From NCBI RefSeq assembly GCF_041916735.1, contig NZ_JAYRYY010000012.1: DNA of 64,000 nt. One strand, 5' to 3'. The notes below the pieces were generated by a model, which was not told the origin of the DNA, made no database searches, and saw only the letters and a list, made by a program, of their open reading frames with translations. Shown one piece after another: positions 36,141 through 45,202 of this stretch; the stretch's first letter is position 1, and each line of letters begins with the position of its first letter. The stretch is from Zoogloea sp016790385 (GTDB lineage Bacteria > Pseudomonadota > Gammaproteobacteria > Burkholderiales > Rhodocyclaceae). The translations under genes and the position numbers were made by a program.

Positions 36141-37859
36141 TCACCAGGCGAATCCCTGGCGCTGGGGGGCCGGTGCGGACAGCTGAGGCAGGAGGTGTTG
36201 CAGGGCGTGGTCTTCGGTGCGGTAGGCGGCATGGGGGGCCAGGTCGTTCCAAAGCCCGGTGCGTTCCATCACGTCGATGACCTGCTTCTTGAGGCCGCAA
36301 CAGGCCAGGCGGTTCCCGCTGTCGGCCAGCTGGCGGTGGATGCGGCGCAGGGTGTCGATGCCGCTGGCGTCAATGTCGTTGATCCCCGCGCAGGACAGCA
36401 GCAGCACCTTGAGGCGGGGATGGTCGCGGCCAACGGCAAGCACGGCATCTTCGAAGGTGGCAGCGTTGACGAAGTGGAGCGGCCCGTCGAAGCGCAGGAT
36501 GGCGAGTTCCGGATGGGGTGGCGGCAGCTTGAAGCGGGCCGCGTCCCGCCAGGTGCCGTCCGGATGGCGCCCCAGCACGGCCACCCGGGGTTTCATGCTG
36601 CGGTAGATCAGCAGGGCCAGGGACAGAATCAGGCCGGCCAGGATGCCGATCTCGATGTGGGGTGCGAAGGCCAGGGTGGCGACAAAGCTGATGGTGCCGG
36701 CGAGTCCGTCGTCCCGGCTGGTGCGCCAGGCTTCGCGAAGCTGGGCTGGTGAGAGCAGGGTGGCGAGGGTGACGAGGATGACGGCGGCCAGCACCGGCAG
36801 CGGGATGCGGGCAATCAGACCGGGCATGCTGAGCAAGGCGGCCAGCACCATCAGGGCGCCGACCACCGAGGCGAGACCCGTTCGGGCGCCACTTGCGAGT
36901 AGGAAGGCCGAACGTCCGAAGGAGCCGCTGACCGGGTAGGCCTGACACACCGAGGCCGTGAGTTTGGCGAGGCCCTGGCCTATGAGCTCCTGGTTGCCGT
37001 CCCAGCGTTGGCCGGTGCGCGCCGAGGCCACCTTGCAGCTCGACATGGCCTCTAGAAAGCTGACCAGAGCCAGCACGAAGGCGGAGGGCAGCAAATCGAC
37101 GGTCTGGCCCCAGTCCGCCCGGGGCAGGGCAAAGGCCAGGGTTTCGGCGGGAAGGGCGCCGACGACCCGCCCGCCATCCGTCTCAAAGCCGGTCAGCCAG
37201 GCCACCACGCTCAGCCCGGCCACCACGATGAGCACCCCCGGCCAGCGGGGCAGCAGGCGCCGCAGGGCCACCAGCAGGCCGATGGCGGCGAGACCCAGGG
37301 CGGCGGAGGGCAGGTGGATGTCGGGCAGGGCACGGGCCAGGTCGATGACGGCCTCGGCGAAGGGGCGCTGGCCGAAGGTGGGCAGCCCGAGCAGGGTTGG
37401 TAGCTGGGCGGCGCAGATCAGCAGGGAGCAGGCATTGATGAAGCCATGGAGCACCGGATGGGACAGCAGATCCGAGAAATGGGCCAGGCGTAGCATGCCG
37501 AAGGCAACTTGCAGCAGGCCCGCCAGCAGAGCCAGTTGCACCGCCAGCACGAGGTAGGTTTCGGAGCCGGGCAGGGCCAGGGGGGCCAGACTGGTGGCCG
37601 TCAGCAGGCTGGTCAGGGCCACCGGCCCGGTGTTGAGCTGGGCCGACGAGCCGAACAGGGCGCCGACGATGCACGGCAGCAGGGAGGCGTATAGGCCCAC
37701 ATAGGGCGGCAGGCCGGCCAACTGGGCATAGGCGAGAGCCTGGGGGATGGCTACCAGGGCCACCGTGAAGCCGGCCATCAGGTCTGCACGCAGGGAGGCG
37801 CTGTCGAGTCGAGCGCGCCAGGCTAGAAAGGGCAGGAGTCGGGCGAGACGAGGCGGCAT
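36141..37859 (-). CDS. SulP-family anion transporter with STAS domain
   Basis: The 572-residue protein has a long membrane part of 10-14 helices (about 30-420; DLMAGFTVALVAIPQALAYAQLAGLPPYVGLY and FLEAMSSCKVASARTG are the family's marks) and a C-terminal STAS domain (about 455-560; DASGIDTLRRIHRQL holds the loop that is phosphorylated in anti-sigma antagonists). Bacterial SulP proteins carry sulfate, bicarbonate or C4-dicarboxylates with H+ or Na+. No neighbour points to the substrate. The start at 37859 (MPPRLARLLPFL) is taken because the longer frame upstream has low-complexity, non-membrane sequence. Confidence 0.92.
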   Translation of the reverse strand: MPPRLARLLPFLAWRARLDSASLRADLMAGFTVALVAIPQALAYAQLAGLPPYVGLYASLLPCIVGALFGSSAQLNTGPVALTSLLTATSLAPLALPGSETYLVLAVQLALLAGLLQVAFGMLRLAHFSDLLSHPVLHGFINACSLLICAAQLPTLLGLPTFGQRPFAEAVIDLARALPDIHLPSAALGLAAIGLLVALRRLLPRWPGVLIVVAGLSVVAWLTGFETDGGRVVGALPAETLAFALPRADWGQTVDLLPSAFVLALVSFLEAMSSCKVASARTGQRWDGNQELIGQGLAKLTASVCQAYPVSGSFGRSAFLLASGARTGLASVVGALMVLAALLSMPGLIARIPLPVLAAVILVTLATLLSPAQLREAWRTSRDDGLAGTISFVATLAFAPHIEIGILAGLILSLALLIYRSMKPRVAVLGRHPDGTWRDAARFKLPPPHPELAILRFDGPLHFVNAATFEDAVLAVGRDHPRLKVLLLSCAGINDIDASGIDTLRRIHRQLADSGNRLACCGLKKQVIDVMERTGLWNDLAPHAAYRTEDHALQHLLPQLSAPAPQRQGFAW

Positions 37860-38000
37860 GGCGCGGGTGGGCGTTCCGGAGCGGGTGTCGGCCTGGAGTT
37901 TAGCGCGGCTTGCCGGCCGGCGTCCCTTGGCGGGAGTGGCGGGCGTGGGGCTGTTCGTCCCCGCACCGCGGCCTTTCAGCACGAAGCCACCCCGCCCGTC

Positions 38001-38014
38001 TTACGTACACGTAA
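38001..38014. promoter_or_regulatory. Palindromic site before the MFS gene, possible operator
   Basis: TTACGTACACGTAA has 5-bp perfect half-sites (TTACG/CGTAA) around TACA, 76 bases before the MFS start. The shape recalls operators of MerR-type regulators such as LiuR. No matching regulator is encoded nearby, so the assignment is weak. Confidence 0.3.
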
Positions 38015-38090
38015 ATCCTGATTGACCAGGGCAGCGCTTCCGGTAGATGCTGGCAAGCCGTAAAAAGCCCGCCAGCGGGTGGATGATCCG

Positions 38091-39308
38091 ATGAACGCCG
38101 TCGCGCCCCCCGAACCGGTCACGCCGATCTCATACTGGCCCATGGTCCTCACGGCGTCCGCCGTGCTGATGATCACCATGGGTATCCGGCAGTCCCTCGG
38201 CCTGTATGTGTCGCCCCTCAACACGGCCACCGGCCTTGGGCTCGCCAGCATCAGTTTTGCGCTGGCGGTGGGGCAGTTCATGTGGGGCGCGTCCCAGCCG
38301 ATCTTCGGTGCCGTGGCCGACCGTTACGGCCCGGGAGGATCCCTCTTCACCGGGGCGGCCCTGCTGGTTCTCGGGCTGGTGCTGACGCCTTTCGTCAGCA
38401 GCCAGTTCGGCCTTACCGTGACTCTTGGGGTGATGGTGGCCGCCGGGGCGGGGGCGGGCAGTTTTTCGATCCTGATCGGAGCCCTGGCCCAGCGTCTGCC
38501 GCCTGAAAAACGTGCCTTTGCATCCGGCTTCATCAATGCCGGCGGGTCTTTCGGGCAGTTCCTGTTTGCGCCCCTCTCCCAATTCCTGATCGCCGGCTTC
38601 GGTTGGGCCACCGCCCTGTTCGGCCTGGCGGCTTTCGCCCTGGCGACGATTCCCCTGTCGTGGCCTCTGCGCCACAAGGTCGAGCACCCCCCATCGGCCG
38701 CCGCCGATCTCGGGCTGCGCCAGCAGTTGCGCGTGGCCCTGCGAGACCGTAGCTACTGGTGTCTTCACGCCGGCTTCTTCACCTGCGGCTTCCACATCGC
38801 CTTCCTGGTCACCCACCTGCCCGGGGCGGTGGATCTGTGCGGTTTGCCGGCGAGCGTGTCGGCGGTGTCCCTGGCCCTGATCGGTCTGGCCAACATCGTC
38901 GGCAGCCTGGGGGCCGGTGCGCTTGGTCAGCACTACCGCATGAAGTGGATCCTGGCCGCGATGTACGGCTCCCGCGCCGTGCTGGTGGCCCTGTATCTGA
39001 TCGCGCCGAAGACTGACATCACCTTCTACGCCTTCTCCGTCGGTCTCGGGCTGACCTGGCTGGCCACCGTGCCCCCCACGGCGGGCCTGGTGGGCAAGCT
39101 CTTCGGCCTGCGTTACCTGGCCACCCTGTTCGGCCTGACCCTGCTGTCCCACCAGATCGGCGGCTTCTTCGGCGCGTGGCTGGGGGGGCTGGCCATGGTG
39201 AATTTCGGTAACTACGACTGGATGTGGTATGCCGACATCGTGCTGGCCTCGCTGGCGGCGCTGGTGAATGTGCCAATTCGCGAGGCGCATCCGCGGCTGC
39301 GAGGGTGA
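38091..39308 (+). CDS. MFS transporter (oxalate/formate antiporter-like group)
   Basis: The 405-residue protein has about 12 hydrophobic helices in two halves. MFS marks include GAVADRYGPGG between helices 2 and 3 and the Gly-rich helix 5. The sequence GIRQSLGLYVSPL at the start and GLVGKLFGLRYLATLFGLTLLSHQIGGFFGAWLGG near the end are typical of the monocarboxylate/oxalate-formate-type MFS carriers of proteobacteria. Substrate unknown. The ATG at 38091 is preferred to a GTG at 38079 in the same frame. It stands alone on the plus strand. Confidence 0.9.
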   Translation: MNAVAPPEPVTPISYWPMVLTASAVLMITMGIRQSLGLYVSPLNTATGLGLASISFALAVGQFMWGASQPIFGAVADRYGPGGSLFTGAALLVLGLVLTPFVSSQFGLTVTLGVMVAAGAGAGSFSILIGALAQRLPPEKRAFASGFINAGGSFGQFLFAPLSQFLIAGFGWATALFGLAAFALATIPLSWPLRHKVEHPPSAAADLGLRQQLRVALRDRSYWCLHAGFFTCGFHIAFLVTHLPGAVDLCGLPASVSAVSLALIGLANIVGSLGAGALGQHYRMKWILAAMYGSRAVLVALYLIAPKTDITFYAFSVGLGLTWLATVPPTAGLVGKLFGLRYLATLFGLTLLSHQIGGFFGAWLGGLAMVNFGNYDWMWYADIVLASLAALVNVPIREAHPRLRG

Positions 39309-39444
39309 GGGCGAGCGGGTCCGTATTGATGGACAAAGAAACGTGCCCGGCTCAGTGCAGGTTTGGCCATACCTGCATGAGGCCAAGTGCCAATGCCCAT
39401 CGCCCTCAAGGCAGCGCGGTATGACTTCAGTTTGCCCCGCCGGA

Positions 39445-40620
39445 TTACTGGGTGATTTCCAGTTGATCCGCCAGATTGTCTGAAGTAATCACGTTGCGGC
39501 TGTTGCTGGCCACCGAAGGAATGATCCAGGGAATCCATGTTTGCGGGCGCTGGTTGAGGGCGAGCGTGCTGTTCAAGGTCTGCACGTTGACCTTCTGTAC
39601 TACGCGGCTTTGATAAAAGGTTCCGTCTCCACCTGAGGTTCGAAGTACCCAGAGCGTGCGATTCGCATCGCTTCCCGTGACAGTGAAATCCAGCACGACA
39701 CCCTCATTGGCGACGGCGGGGATCGTGACCGGAGTGGCACTGCCGAACATGAAGTCGCCCGGGTTGGCGTAGTACTGGGTGGGCGCATTCTCCCATTCGT
39801 GGCCACCCAGGACGAGGTCGAGACGGCCGTCACCATCCACATCAATCAGTTCGACGCTGTAGTAGTTGCGATTACCGAGCTTCGGGAGCCGGGCTTCATT
39901 GGTGTCTCTCGTGAAGTTGCCTGACCCATCGTTCAGCAAGGCAATCACCCGCTGGCTGTCATAGGAACCAACAGCGATCACATCGATCCTGCCGTCGCCG
40001 TTCACATCTGCGGCCGAGGCTCCATGGAAGAAGCCTGTGTCGGGTGATGCATCAGAAATCGCATAGGTTCCGTTCGGTTGGCTCAGAACCACCTTATTGC
40101 GTTCCCCCGGAAACGGTGCCGCGTCATAGCCGTGGCAGGCGACAAAAATGTCCGGGCGGCCGTCGCCATTGAAGTCGGCGACCAACGCCTTGCGGGGATG
40201 AAGGCAGCCATTCTGGTCGGCGAGCAAGTCCTTGTTGAGCTCGTAGGTGCCGTTGCTCAACCTGTCATAGAACTCGAAACGACTGGGGGTGGCGTTGTTG
40301 ATCGGTTGGGCCGTTGAGTATGTCTCGACTGCCCTGAAGAAGCCCAGGCTGCGGCCATTGAAGTTGCCGTACGCGCGTGTGTTTGCATAGCCTGCAGGCA
40401 GGTTCTGGGGCGTGAGACCGATCTGTTTGAAATTGCCGTAGGAATAGGTGGCAAGGCTCGGCAGCGCGGGAGAACCTGTTTGCGGCGTGGTGGAACCTGC
40501 CCCATCTCCTCCCCCACCCCCACCCCCGCAGCCGGTGAGACCGGCTGCTGCAACCAGTATTCCGAGCGCCATTGGGCGGTATTGCAGTACGGAGCGGATT
40601 GTTTTTGTGCTTTTCATCAT
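39445..40620 (-). CDS. Lipoprotein with FG-GAP/VCBS calcium-binding repeats
   Basis: The 391-residue product has a lipoprotein signal (GILVAAAGLTGC with Cys31 or nearby as the lipid site) followed by a Gly run. The mature part holds at least three repeats with the DxNGDGRxD calcium-binding pattern: ADFNGDGRPDIFVA, ADVNGDGRIDVIAVG and DVDGDGRLDLVLGG, as in FG-GAP/VCBS beta-propeller blades. Such proteins are cell-surface binding proteins, often for carbohydrate or adhesion, and some are hydrolase-like. The start uses tandem ATGs with AAGGAAAC before them. The target is not known. Confidence 0.85.
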   Translation of the reverse strand: MMKSTKTIRSVLQYRPMALGILVAAAGLTGCGGGGGGGDGAGSTTPQTGSPALPSLATYSYGNFKQIGLTPQNLPAGYANTRAYGNFNGRSLGFFRAVETYSTAQPINNATPSRFEFYDRLSNGTYELNKDLLADQNGCLHPRKALVADFNGDGRPDIFVACHGYDAAPFPGERNKVVLSQPNGTYAISDASPDTGFFHGASAADVNGDGRIDVIAVGSYDSQRVIALLNDGSGNFTRDTNEARLPKLGNRNYYSVELIDVDGDGRLDLVLGGHEWENAPTQYYANPGDFMFGSATPVTIPAVANEGVVLDFTVTGSDANRTLWVLRTSGGDGTFYQSRVVQKVNVQTLNSTLALNQRPQTWIPWIIPSVASNSRNVITSDNLADQLEITQ

Positions 40621-40859
40621 AAGTTTCCTTGAAGAACAAGTGGTTCATCCGAAGGTTGTAAGCGGTGGACGTCATCAACCGCGCAGTCTTGACGCTCTCT
40701 GCATTTACGATCGCGACACAGTCAGTCCATCGGTCGGAGAGGCGCCGTCACGGAGGTGGGGGGCGTTCGATTGATGACGCTGGGACGCTGTGGTCTGGTT
40801 CGGCCCTGTCACGCTTGAACCCGGTCAGCACGACGTCCCGGTGAGTCCATGGGGTGGTG

Positions 40860-41090
40860 TTAGGGTTGTAGATCTGCTCGGTGCTCGATATCTCGCACCA
40901 GGTTGCCCCCGTACGCCACTTGCCCATCCGTCAGATCCCGGGTGTCGCGGGTGACCAGAACCCGGTGGGTCACACGCATCGTGATGCTTCCGGGGGCGAC
41001 CGATGTCACCACCATGCGCCTCTCGGCGATCTTCTCCTTTCTCCGCAGGGTGTCGAGAATGTCATCGCTGCATTCGTTCTCCCGTTGCAC
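40860..41090 (-). CDS. Possible small protein, unknown
   Basis: A 76-codon frame from a GTG at 41090, with high third-position GC through most of its length and a charged, helix-like N-terminal part (DDILDTLRRKEKIAERR) followed by beta-like sequence (ITMRVTHRVLVTRD). A second start, ATG at 41015, is possible. No Shine-Dalgarno of note precedes the GTG. It could be a real small gene, a decayed gene, or chance. Nothing resembling a known family is recognised. Confidence 0.3.
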   Translation of the reverse strand: MQRENECSDDILDTLRRKEKIAERRMVVTSVAPGSITMRVTHRVLVTRDTRDLTDGQVAYGGNLVRDIEHRADLQP

Positions 41091-41277
41091 AAGGCATCTT
41101 TGTATTCATCGTGAAATCTTGTGCCGCAATCCGTTTGTCTTAATGGGCTGCCATCGATAGCGTCTTGAGCAGGTCGATCTGATCTATGCTCATATTCAAA
41201 TCGTATGTTCCCTGGGAAGCGATGCTTGTCTGCGTGTCACATCCTTTTTGACTGTTTGTCGCTTGATTGTTCTTGCC

Positions 41278-41283
41278 AGGAGG
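41278..41283 (+). promoter_or_regulatory. Strong ribosome-binding site of the AraC-type gene
   Basis: AGGAGG, a perfect Shine-Dalgarno, lies 10 bases before the ATG at 41294. It decides that start over the longer open frame that begins at 41267. Confidence 0.8.
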
Positions 41284-41293
41284 AAAGTGCTCG

Positions 41294-42331
41294 ATGTCTG
41301 CCGGTCCGTCTGAAATATCCCGTATGGCCGTGTCCACGGATCTCGTCGCGAGCCGGGATCGGGTGGCGTATTGGGCGGATGTGGTGTGTCGCCAGTTGAT
41401 TCGCGCGGAAGTGTGTTCCGTTGATTCAGAGGCGCAGGGTTTTCAGGGTGCCCTGGAGCAGACTCGCATGGGTGGCATGGACGTGTGCCGGATTCGTGCG
41501 TCGGGTCAGCGGGTCGTGCGCACGCCTGCCCAGGCGCAGGGTGGAGACGAGCCCGTATGCGTGATCGCGCTGCAGGTGGAAGGAAGCGGATGTGTTTCGC
41601 AGAATGGCAGGCTAGCCGTCCTGAAACCGGGGGATGTGACGCTCTTCAGCAACTCGCGGCCTTACGAGTTGCGCTTCGATGGTGAGTTTGAGCAGCGTGT
41701 TTTCATCCTTCCCGAGTCCGTGGCGGTAGGAAGCATTGGCGATATGGATTCTGTGGCAGCGCTGGGCCTGGGGGGCATGCATCCCGGGAGCCGATTGCTG
41801 CGTGCCTTTGGGGATGCGCTGGCCGATGCTTCCGGTTTGCCCGAGGGGCAGGCAGTGCAGTTGAGGGCGGGAATGCTGGAAACACTTTCGGCCGTTGTGT
41901 CCAGCGCCATAGGGCAGAGCCCGAAGGTCCCTGCGTTGAAGCGCTACCATCTGGCTCGTATCCACACTTTCATTTGCGACAATCTTGCTGATCCGGATCT
42001 CGATGTGGAGTCTATTGCGGCCGCCATGAAGATGGCTCCCCAGCACGTCCACCGGCTTTTCGAAGGCGAAGCCCGCACTGTGTCAGCGACGATATGGCAC
42101 CTGCGCCTGACCGCATGCCGTCGGGATTTGGCGCTCCCAGCCCTGGGGCATCTGGGGGTTGCCGATATTGCGTGCCGCTGGGGCTTTTCTGATCCGGCCC
42201 ACTTTTCCCGGCGTTTTCGGCAGGCTTTCGGAGCCAGTCCCCGCGACTGGCGTAGGGCGGCGCTCGCCGCCGTGGACGTGACTCAGCCCTTGTCCCGGAA
42301 AGGCATTCGCTCCGACAGCTCGTCCAGGTAG
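41294..42331 (+). CDS. AraC-family transcriptional regulator
   Basis: The 345-residue protein has an N-terminal cupin-like binding domain of the FeaR type (about 55-180; GSGCVSQNGRLAVLKPGDVTLFSNSRPYEL) and a C-terminal AraC DNA-binding domain (about 235-330) with two helix-turn-helix units: LDVESIAAAMKMAPQHVHRLFE and GVADIACRWGFSDPAHFSRRFRQAFGASP. It probably senses a small ligand and controls nearby or distant genes. The divergent lipoprotein gene at 39445 is a possible target. The last 49 bases overlap the 3' end of the convergent gene at 42283. Confidence 0.92.
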   Translation: MSAGPSEISRMAVSTDLVASRDRVAYWADVVCRQLIRAEVCSVDSEAQGFQGALEQTRMGGMDVCRIRASGQRVVRTPAQAQGGDEPVCVIALQVEGSGCVSQNGRLAVLKPGDVTLFSNSRPYELRFDGEFEQRVFILPESVAVGSIGDMDSVAALGLGGMHPGSRLLRAFGDALADASGLPEGQAVQLRAGMLETLSAVVSSAIGQSPKVPALKRYHLARIHTFICDNLADPDLDVESIAAAMKMAPQHVHRLFEGEARTVSATIWHLRLTACRRDLALPALGHLGVADIACRWGFSDPAHFSRRFRQAFGASPRDWRRAALAAVDVTQPLSRKGIRSDSSSR

Positions 42332-43407
42332 GCATCCATCCCACCCCGCTCCTGGGCCAGGAAGCGGGCCACGGCGTCGCGAAAGCGCGGGTCGGCGATC
42401 CAGTGGGCGGAGACGGTGCGTACCGGTTCGAGGCCGCGGGACAGCTTGTGCTCGCCCTGGGCGCCCCCTTCGAAATGTTGCAGGCCCTCGCGGATGGCGA
42501 AGTCGATGGCCTGGTAGTAGCAGGCTTCGAAATGCAGGCAGGGGATGAACTCGATGGCGCCCCAGTAACGGCCATAGAGCCTTGCCTCGTCGCGCAGGAA
42601 GAAGCTGGCGGCGACGGGGGAACCGGCCCGTTCGGCGATCATCAGTACACAGGCATCCGGCGAGCGGTGTCCGAAATCCTCGAAGAAGGCGCGGCTCAGA
42701 TAGGGCGTGGAGCGGTGCTCGGCGTAGGTCAGGCTGTAGCAGGCGTTGAAGAAGGCCCATTCCTCCGGGCCGATTTCCGAGCCACTGAGGATGCGGAAGA
42801 CCACCCCGGCCTCGGCCACCTTACGGCGCTCCTGGCGGATCTTCTTGCGCTTCGGCTGGGCCAGATGGGCGAGGAAGTCATCGAAATCCCGGTAGCCGGT
42901 GTTGTGCCAGTGAAACTGCACGCCGTGGCGGATCTCCATGCCGGCGGCCTGCATCCAGCCGGCTTCGTCGGCATCGGGAAAGAGGATGTGTAGGGACGAG
43001 GCGCCGGAGCGTTCCACTTCCTCGCGCACCGCGTGGATCAGCAGGCGCCGGCTGGCCTCGTCGCGCCCGGGAGCGCGCTGCCCCGGGACCGGGGTGAAGG
43101 GCACGGCCGCCAGCCACTTGGGGTAGTAGTCCAGCCCGTGGCGCCGGTAGGCGTCGGCCCAGGCCCAGTCGAAGACGTATTCGCCGTAGGAGTGGGTCTT
43201 GAGATACAGCGGCATCACGGCCAGCAGGGTGTCTCCCTCCCACAGGGCGGCATGGCGGGGCGTCCAGCCCGTGCGGGGAGAGACGCAGCCGGAGGCTTCC
43301 AGGGCCGACAGGTAGGCATGGGACAGGCTGGGCTGATCGCCAGCCAACGCATCCCAGGCCGGGGCGGGGATCTCGTCGATGGCGGGATGAAAGCGGACGC
43401 AGGGCAT
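42283..43407 (-). CDS. FemAB/GNAT-like acyltransferase-fold protein (DUF482 family)
   Basis: The 374-residue protein belongs to the COG3146/DUF482 group: AWDALAGDQPSLSHAYLSALE at the N terminus, MPLYLKTHSYGEYVFDWAWADAY, LAQPKRKKIRQERRKVAEAGV, and the C-terminal FEGGAQGEHKLSRGLEP. The fold resembles two GNAT units as in FemAB enzymes that add amino acids to peptidoglycan precursors; the true reaction is unknown. Start codons at 43446 and 43407 are both possible; 43407 begins MPCVRFHPAIDEIP and fits family length. It converges with the AraC-type gene, with the two 3' ends overlapping. Confidence 0.82.
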   Translation of the reverse strand: MPCVRFHPAIDEIPAPAWDALAGDQPSLSHAYLSALEASGCVSPRTGWTPRHAALWEGDTLLAVMPLYLKTHSYGEYVFDWAWADAYRRHGLDYYPKWLAAVPFTPVPGQRAPGRDEASRRLLIHAVREEVERSGASSLHILFPDADEAGWMQAAGMEIRHGVQFHWHNTGYRDFDDFLAHLAQPKRKKIRQERRKVAEAGVVFRILSGSEIGPEEWAFFNACYSLTYAEHRSTPYLSRAFFEDFGHRSPDACVLMIAERAGSPVAASFFLRDEARLYGRYWGAIEFIPCLHFEACYYQAIDFAIREGLQHFEGGAQGEHKLSRGLEPVRTVSAHWIADPRFRDAVARFLAQERGGMDAYLDELSERMPFRDKG

Positions 43408-43511
43408 GGGATGACCGGGCAGGAACTGCCGACAGAATACAGGCATGCCGATGGGTCCGGGCCGGTGCGGAGCACCCGGCACGGGCCGCCTTCGCGGTAT
43501 AGTGTTGCCCC

Positions 43512-45131
43512 ATGAATACCCCTCTTACCGTTGCTGTCGCCCAGCTCAATTGTGTCGTGGGCGACCTTTCCGGCAATGCGCGCCGGATCCTGGATGCGGT
43601 GGCCCGGGCGAAGGCTGCGGGCGCCGATGTGGTGCTGACCCCCGAGCTGGCCCTGTGCGGCTATCCGCCGGAAGACCTGCTGCTGCGCCCCGCCTTTTTA
43701 CAGGCCTGCGCCGATGAGCTTGCCGCGCTGGCGGCCCAGGTGCAGGGCATCACGGTGCTGGTGGGCTATCCCGCCGAGCAGGACGGCCTGCGCTTCAATG
43801 CGGCGGCGGTGATCCGCGATGGCCGCATCGTCGATACCTATTTCAAGCATCGCCTGCCCAACTACGAGGTCTTCGACGAGGAGCGCTACTTCGAGTCCGG
43901 TCATGGCGCCTGCGTCTTCGAGCTGAAGGGGGTGCGCATCGGCGTTAACATCTGCGCCGATGTATGGGAATCCGGCGCCGCCGAGGTGGCCCGGGATGCC
44001 GGGGCCGGCCTGTTGCTGGTGCTCAATGCCTCGCCCTTCCACATGAACAAGCAGCAGCGCCGTTACGAAGTCATGCGCGAGCGCATCGCCGATACGGGGT
44101 TGCCGGTGGCCTACTGCAACCTGGTGGGTGGGCAGGATGAACTGGTTTTTGACGGGGGCTCCTTCGCCCTCGATCAGGATGGCCTGCTGGCCTGGCAGGG
44201 GGCGTCGTTTGTGGATGAACTGACCCTGTTGCAGTTCTCCGATGGCGTGTGGCGTGACCAGGGCGTGCCTGACATGCGCCCCGTGGAGGCCGACGTCTAT
44301 GACGCGCTGGTGCTGGGGGTACGCGACTACCTGGGCAAGAACGGCTTTCCGGGCGCCCTCATCGGCTTGTCGGGGGGCGTCGATTCTGCCCTCACTCTGG
44401 CCATTGCCGTCGATGCCCTGGGCGCCGACAAGGTTCGCGCGGTGATGATGCCATCGCCCTACACCGCCCAGATGAGCCTGGATGATTCCCGCGAGATGGT
44501 TCGCCGTCTGGGCGTGCGCTACGACGAGATTCCCATCGAGCCGGCCATGCAGACCTTTGCCACCATGCTGGCCCCGCAGTTTGCCGGCCTGCCGGAAGAC
44601 ACCACCGAAGAGAACCTCCAGTCGCGCATCCGCGGCATGCTGCTGATGGCCCTGTCCAACAAGACCGGCGCCATCGTGCTGACCACCGGCAACAAGAGCG
44701 AGATGGCCACCGGCTATGCCACCCTGTATGGCGACATGGCCGGCGGATTTGCGGTCATCAAGGACATCTACAAGACCTTCGTCTATCGCCTGTGTTCCTG
44801 GCGCAATGCCCAGCCCGGCGGGCCGGTGATCCCCGAGAACATCCTGACTCGCCCACCCTCAGCGGAACTCAAACCTGATCAGTGCGACCAGGATTCCCTG
44901 CCGCCCTATGAGGTGCTCGATGCCATCATCGCCGCCTACATGGAGGAAGACCTGTCGCCGCCCGAGATCATCGCCCGGGGCTACCCGGAGGCGGATGTCC
45001 GGCGCACGGTGGGCATGCTCCGGCGCAACGAGTACAAGCGCCGGCAAGCCCCACCGGGCGTTCGCGTGACCCAGCGCGGTTTTGGCAAGGATTGGCGCTA
45101 CCCCATCACTTCCCGCTATCGCGACGCCTGA
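43512..45131 (+). CDS. nadE: Glutamine-dependent NAD+ synthetase
   Basis: NadE amidates nicotinic acid adenine dinucleotide to NAD+. The 539-residue protein has an N-terminal nitrilase-type glutaminase (about 1-260) with the catalytic Glu in TPELALCGYPPEDLL, Lys in FKHRLPNYEVFDE and Cys in GVNICADVWE, and a C-terminal synthetase (about 270-539) with the ATP-binding LSGGVDSALTLAI, and TTGNKSEMATGYATLYGDMAGGF. It can thus use glutamine rather than free ammonia. The neighbouring glnB reports nitrogen status, which makes biological sense, but they are 71 bases apart. A TATAGT box ends only 8 bases before the ATG; no ribosome site is seen, so the leader may be very short. Confidence 0.97.
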   Translation: MNTPLTVAVAQLNCVVGDLSGNARRILDAVARAKAAGADVVLTPELALCGYPPEDLLLRPAFLQACADELAALAAQVQGITVLVGYPAEQDGLRFNAAAVIRDGRIVDTYFKHRLPNYEVFDEERYFESGHGACVFELKGVRIGVNICADVWESGAAEVARDAGAGLLLVLNASPFHMNKQQRRYEVMRERIADTGLPVAYCNLVGGQDELVFDGGSFALDQDGLLAWQGASFVDELTLLQFSDGVWRDQGVPDMRPVEADVYDALVLGVRDYLGKNGFPGALIGLSGGVDSALTLAIAVDALGADKVRAVMMPSPYTAQMSLDDSREMVRRLGVRYDEIPIEPAMQTFATMLAPQFAGLPEDTTEENLQSRIRGMLLMALSNKTGAIVLTTGNKSEMATGYATLYGDMAGGFAVIKDIYKTFVYRLCSWRNAQPGGPVIPENILTRPPSAELKPDQCDQDSLPPYEVLDAIIAAYMEEDLSPPEIIARGYPEADVRRTVGMLRRNEYKRRQAPPGVRVTQRGFGKDWRYPITSRYRDA

Positions 45132-45202
45132 AAGCGGGCGGCATGAGCCAATCCGCATGCCTTTCCGGCTAGAATGCGAGACTGTTCCAAAGGAGACTAC
45201 CC

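Larger units (their letters stand above)
40621..41293. other. Long intergenic region between lipoprotein and AraC-type regulator
   Basis: This 673-base region separates two divergent genes and is AT-richer in its right half (about 41100-41280) than the rest of the window. It should hold promoters for both genes. One small minus-strand frame with coding character (40860-41090) and a 17-codon frame (41190-41140, starting MSIDQIDLLKTL) lie in it; neither has a known relative that I can name. No hairpin terminator is evident. Confidence 0.45.

Noticed and set aside
45132..45202. Sigma-54 promoter before glnB
   Set aside because: No GG-N10-GC pair with the TGGCAC/TTGCA form is present; only a TAGAAT box is seen.
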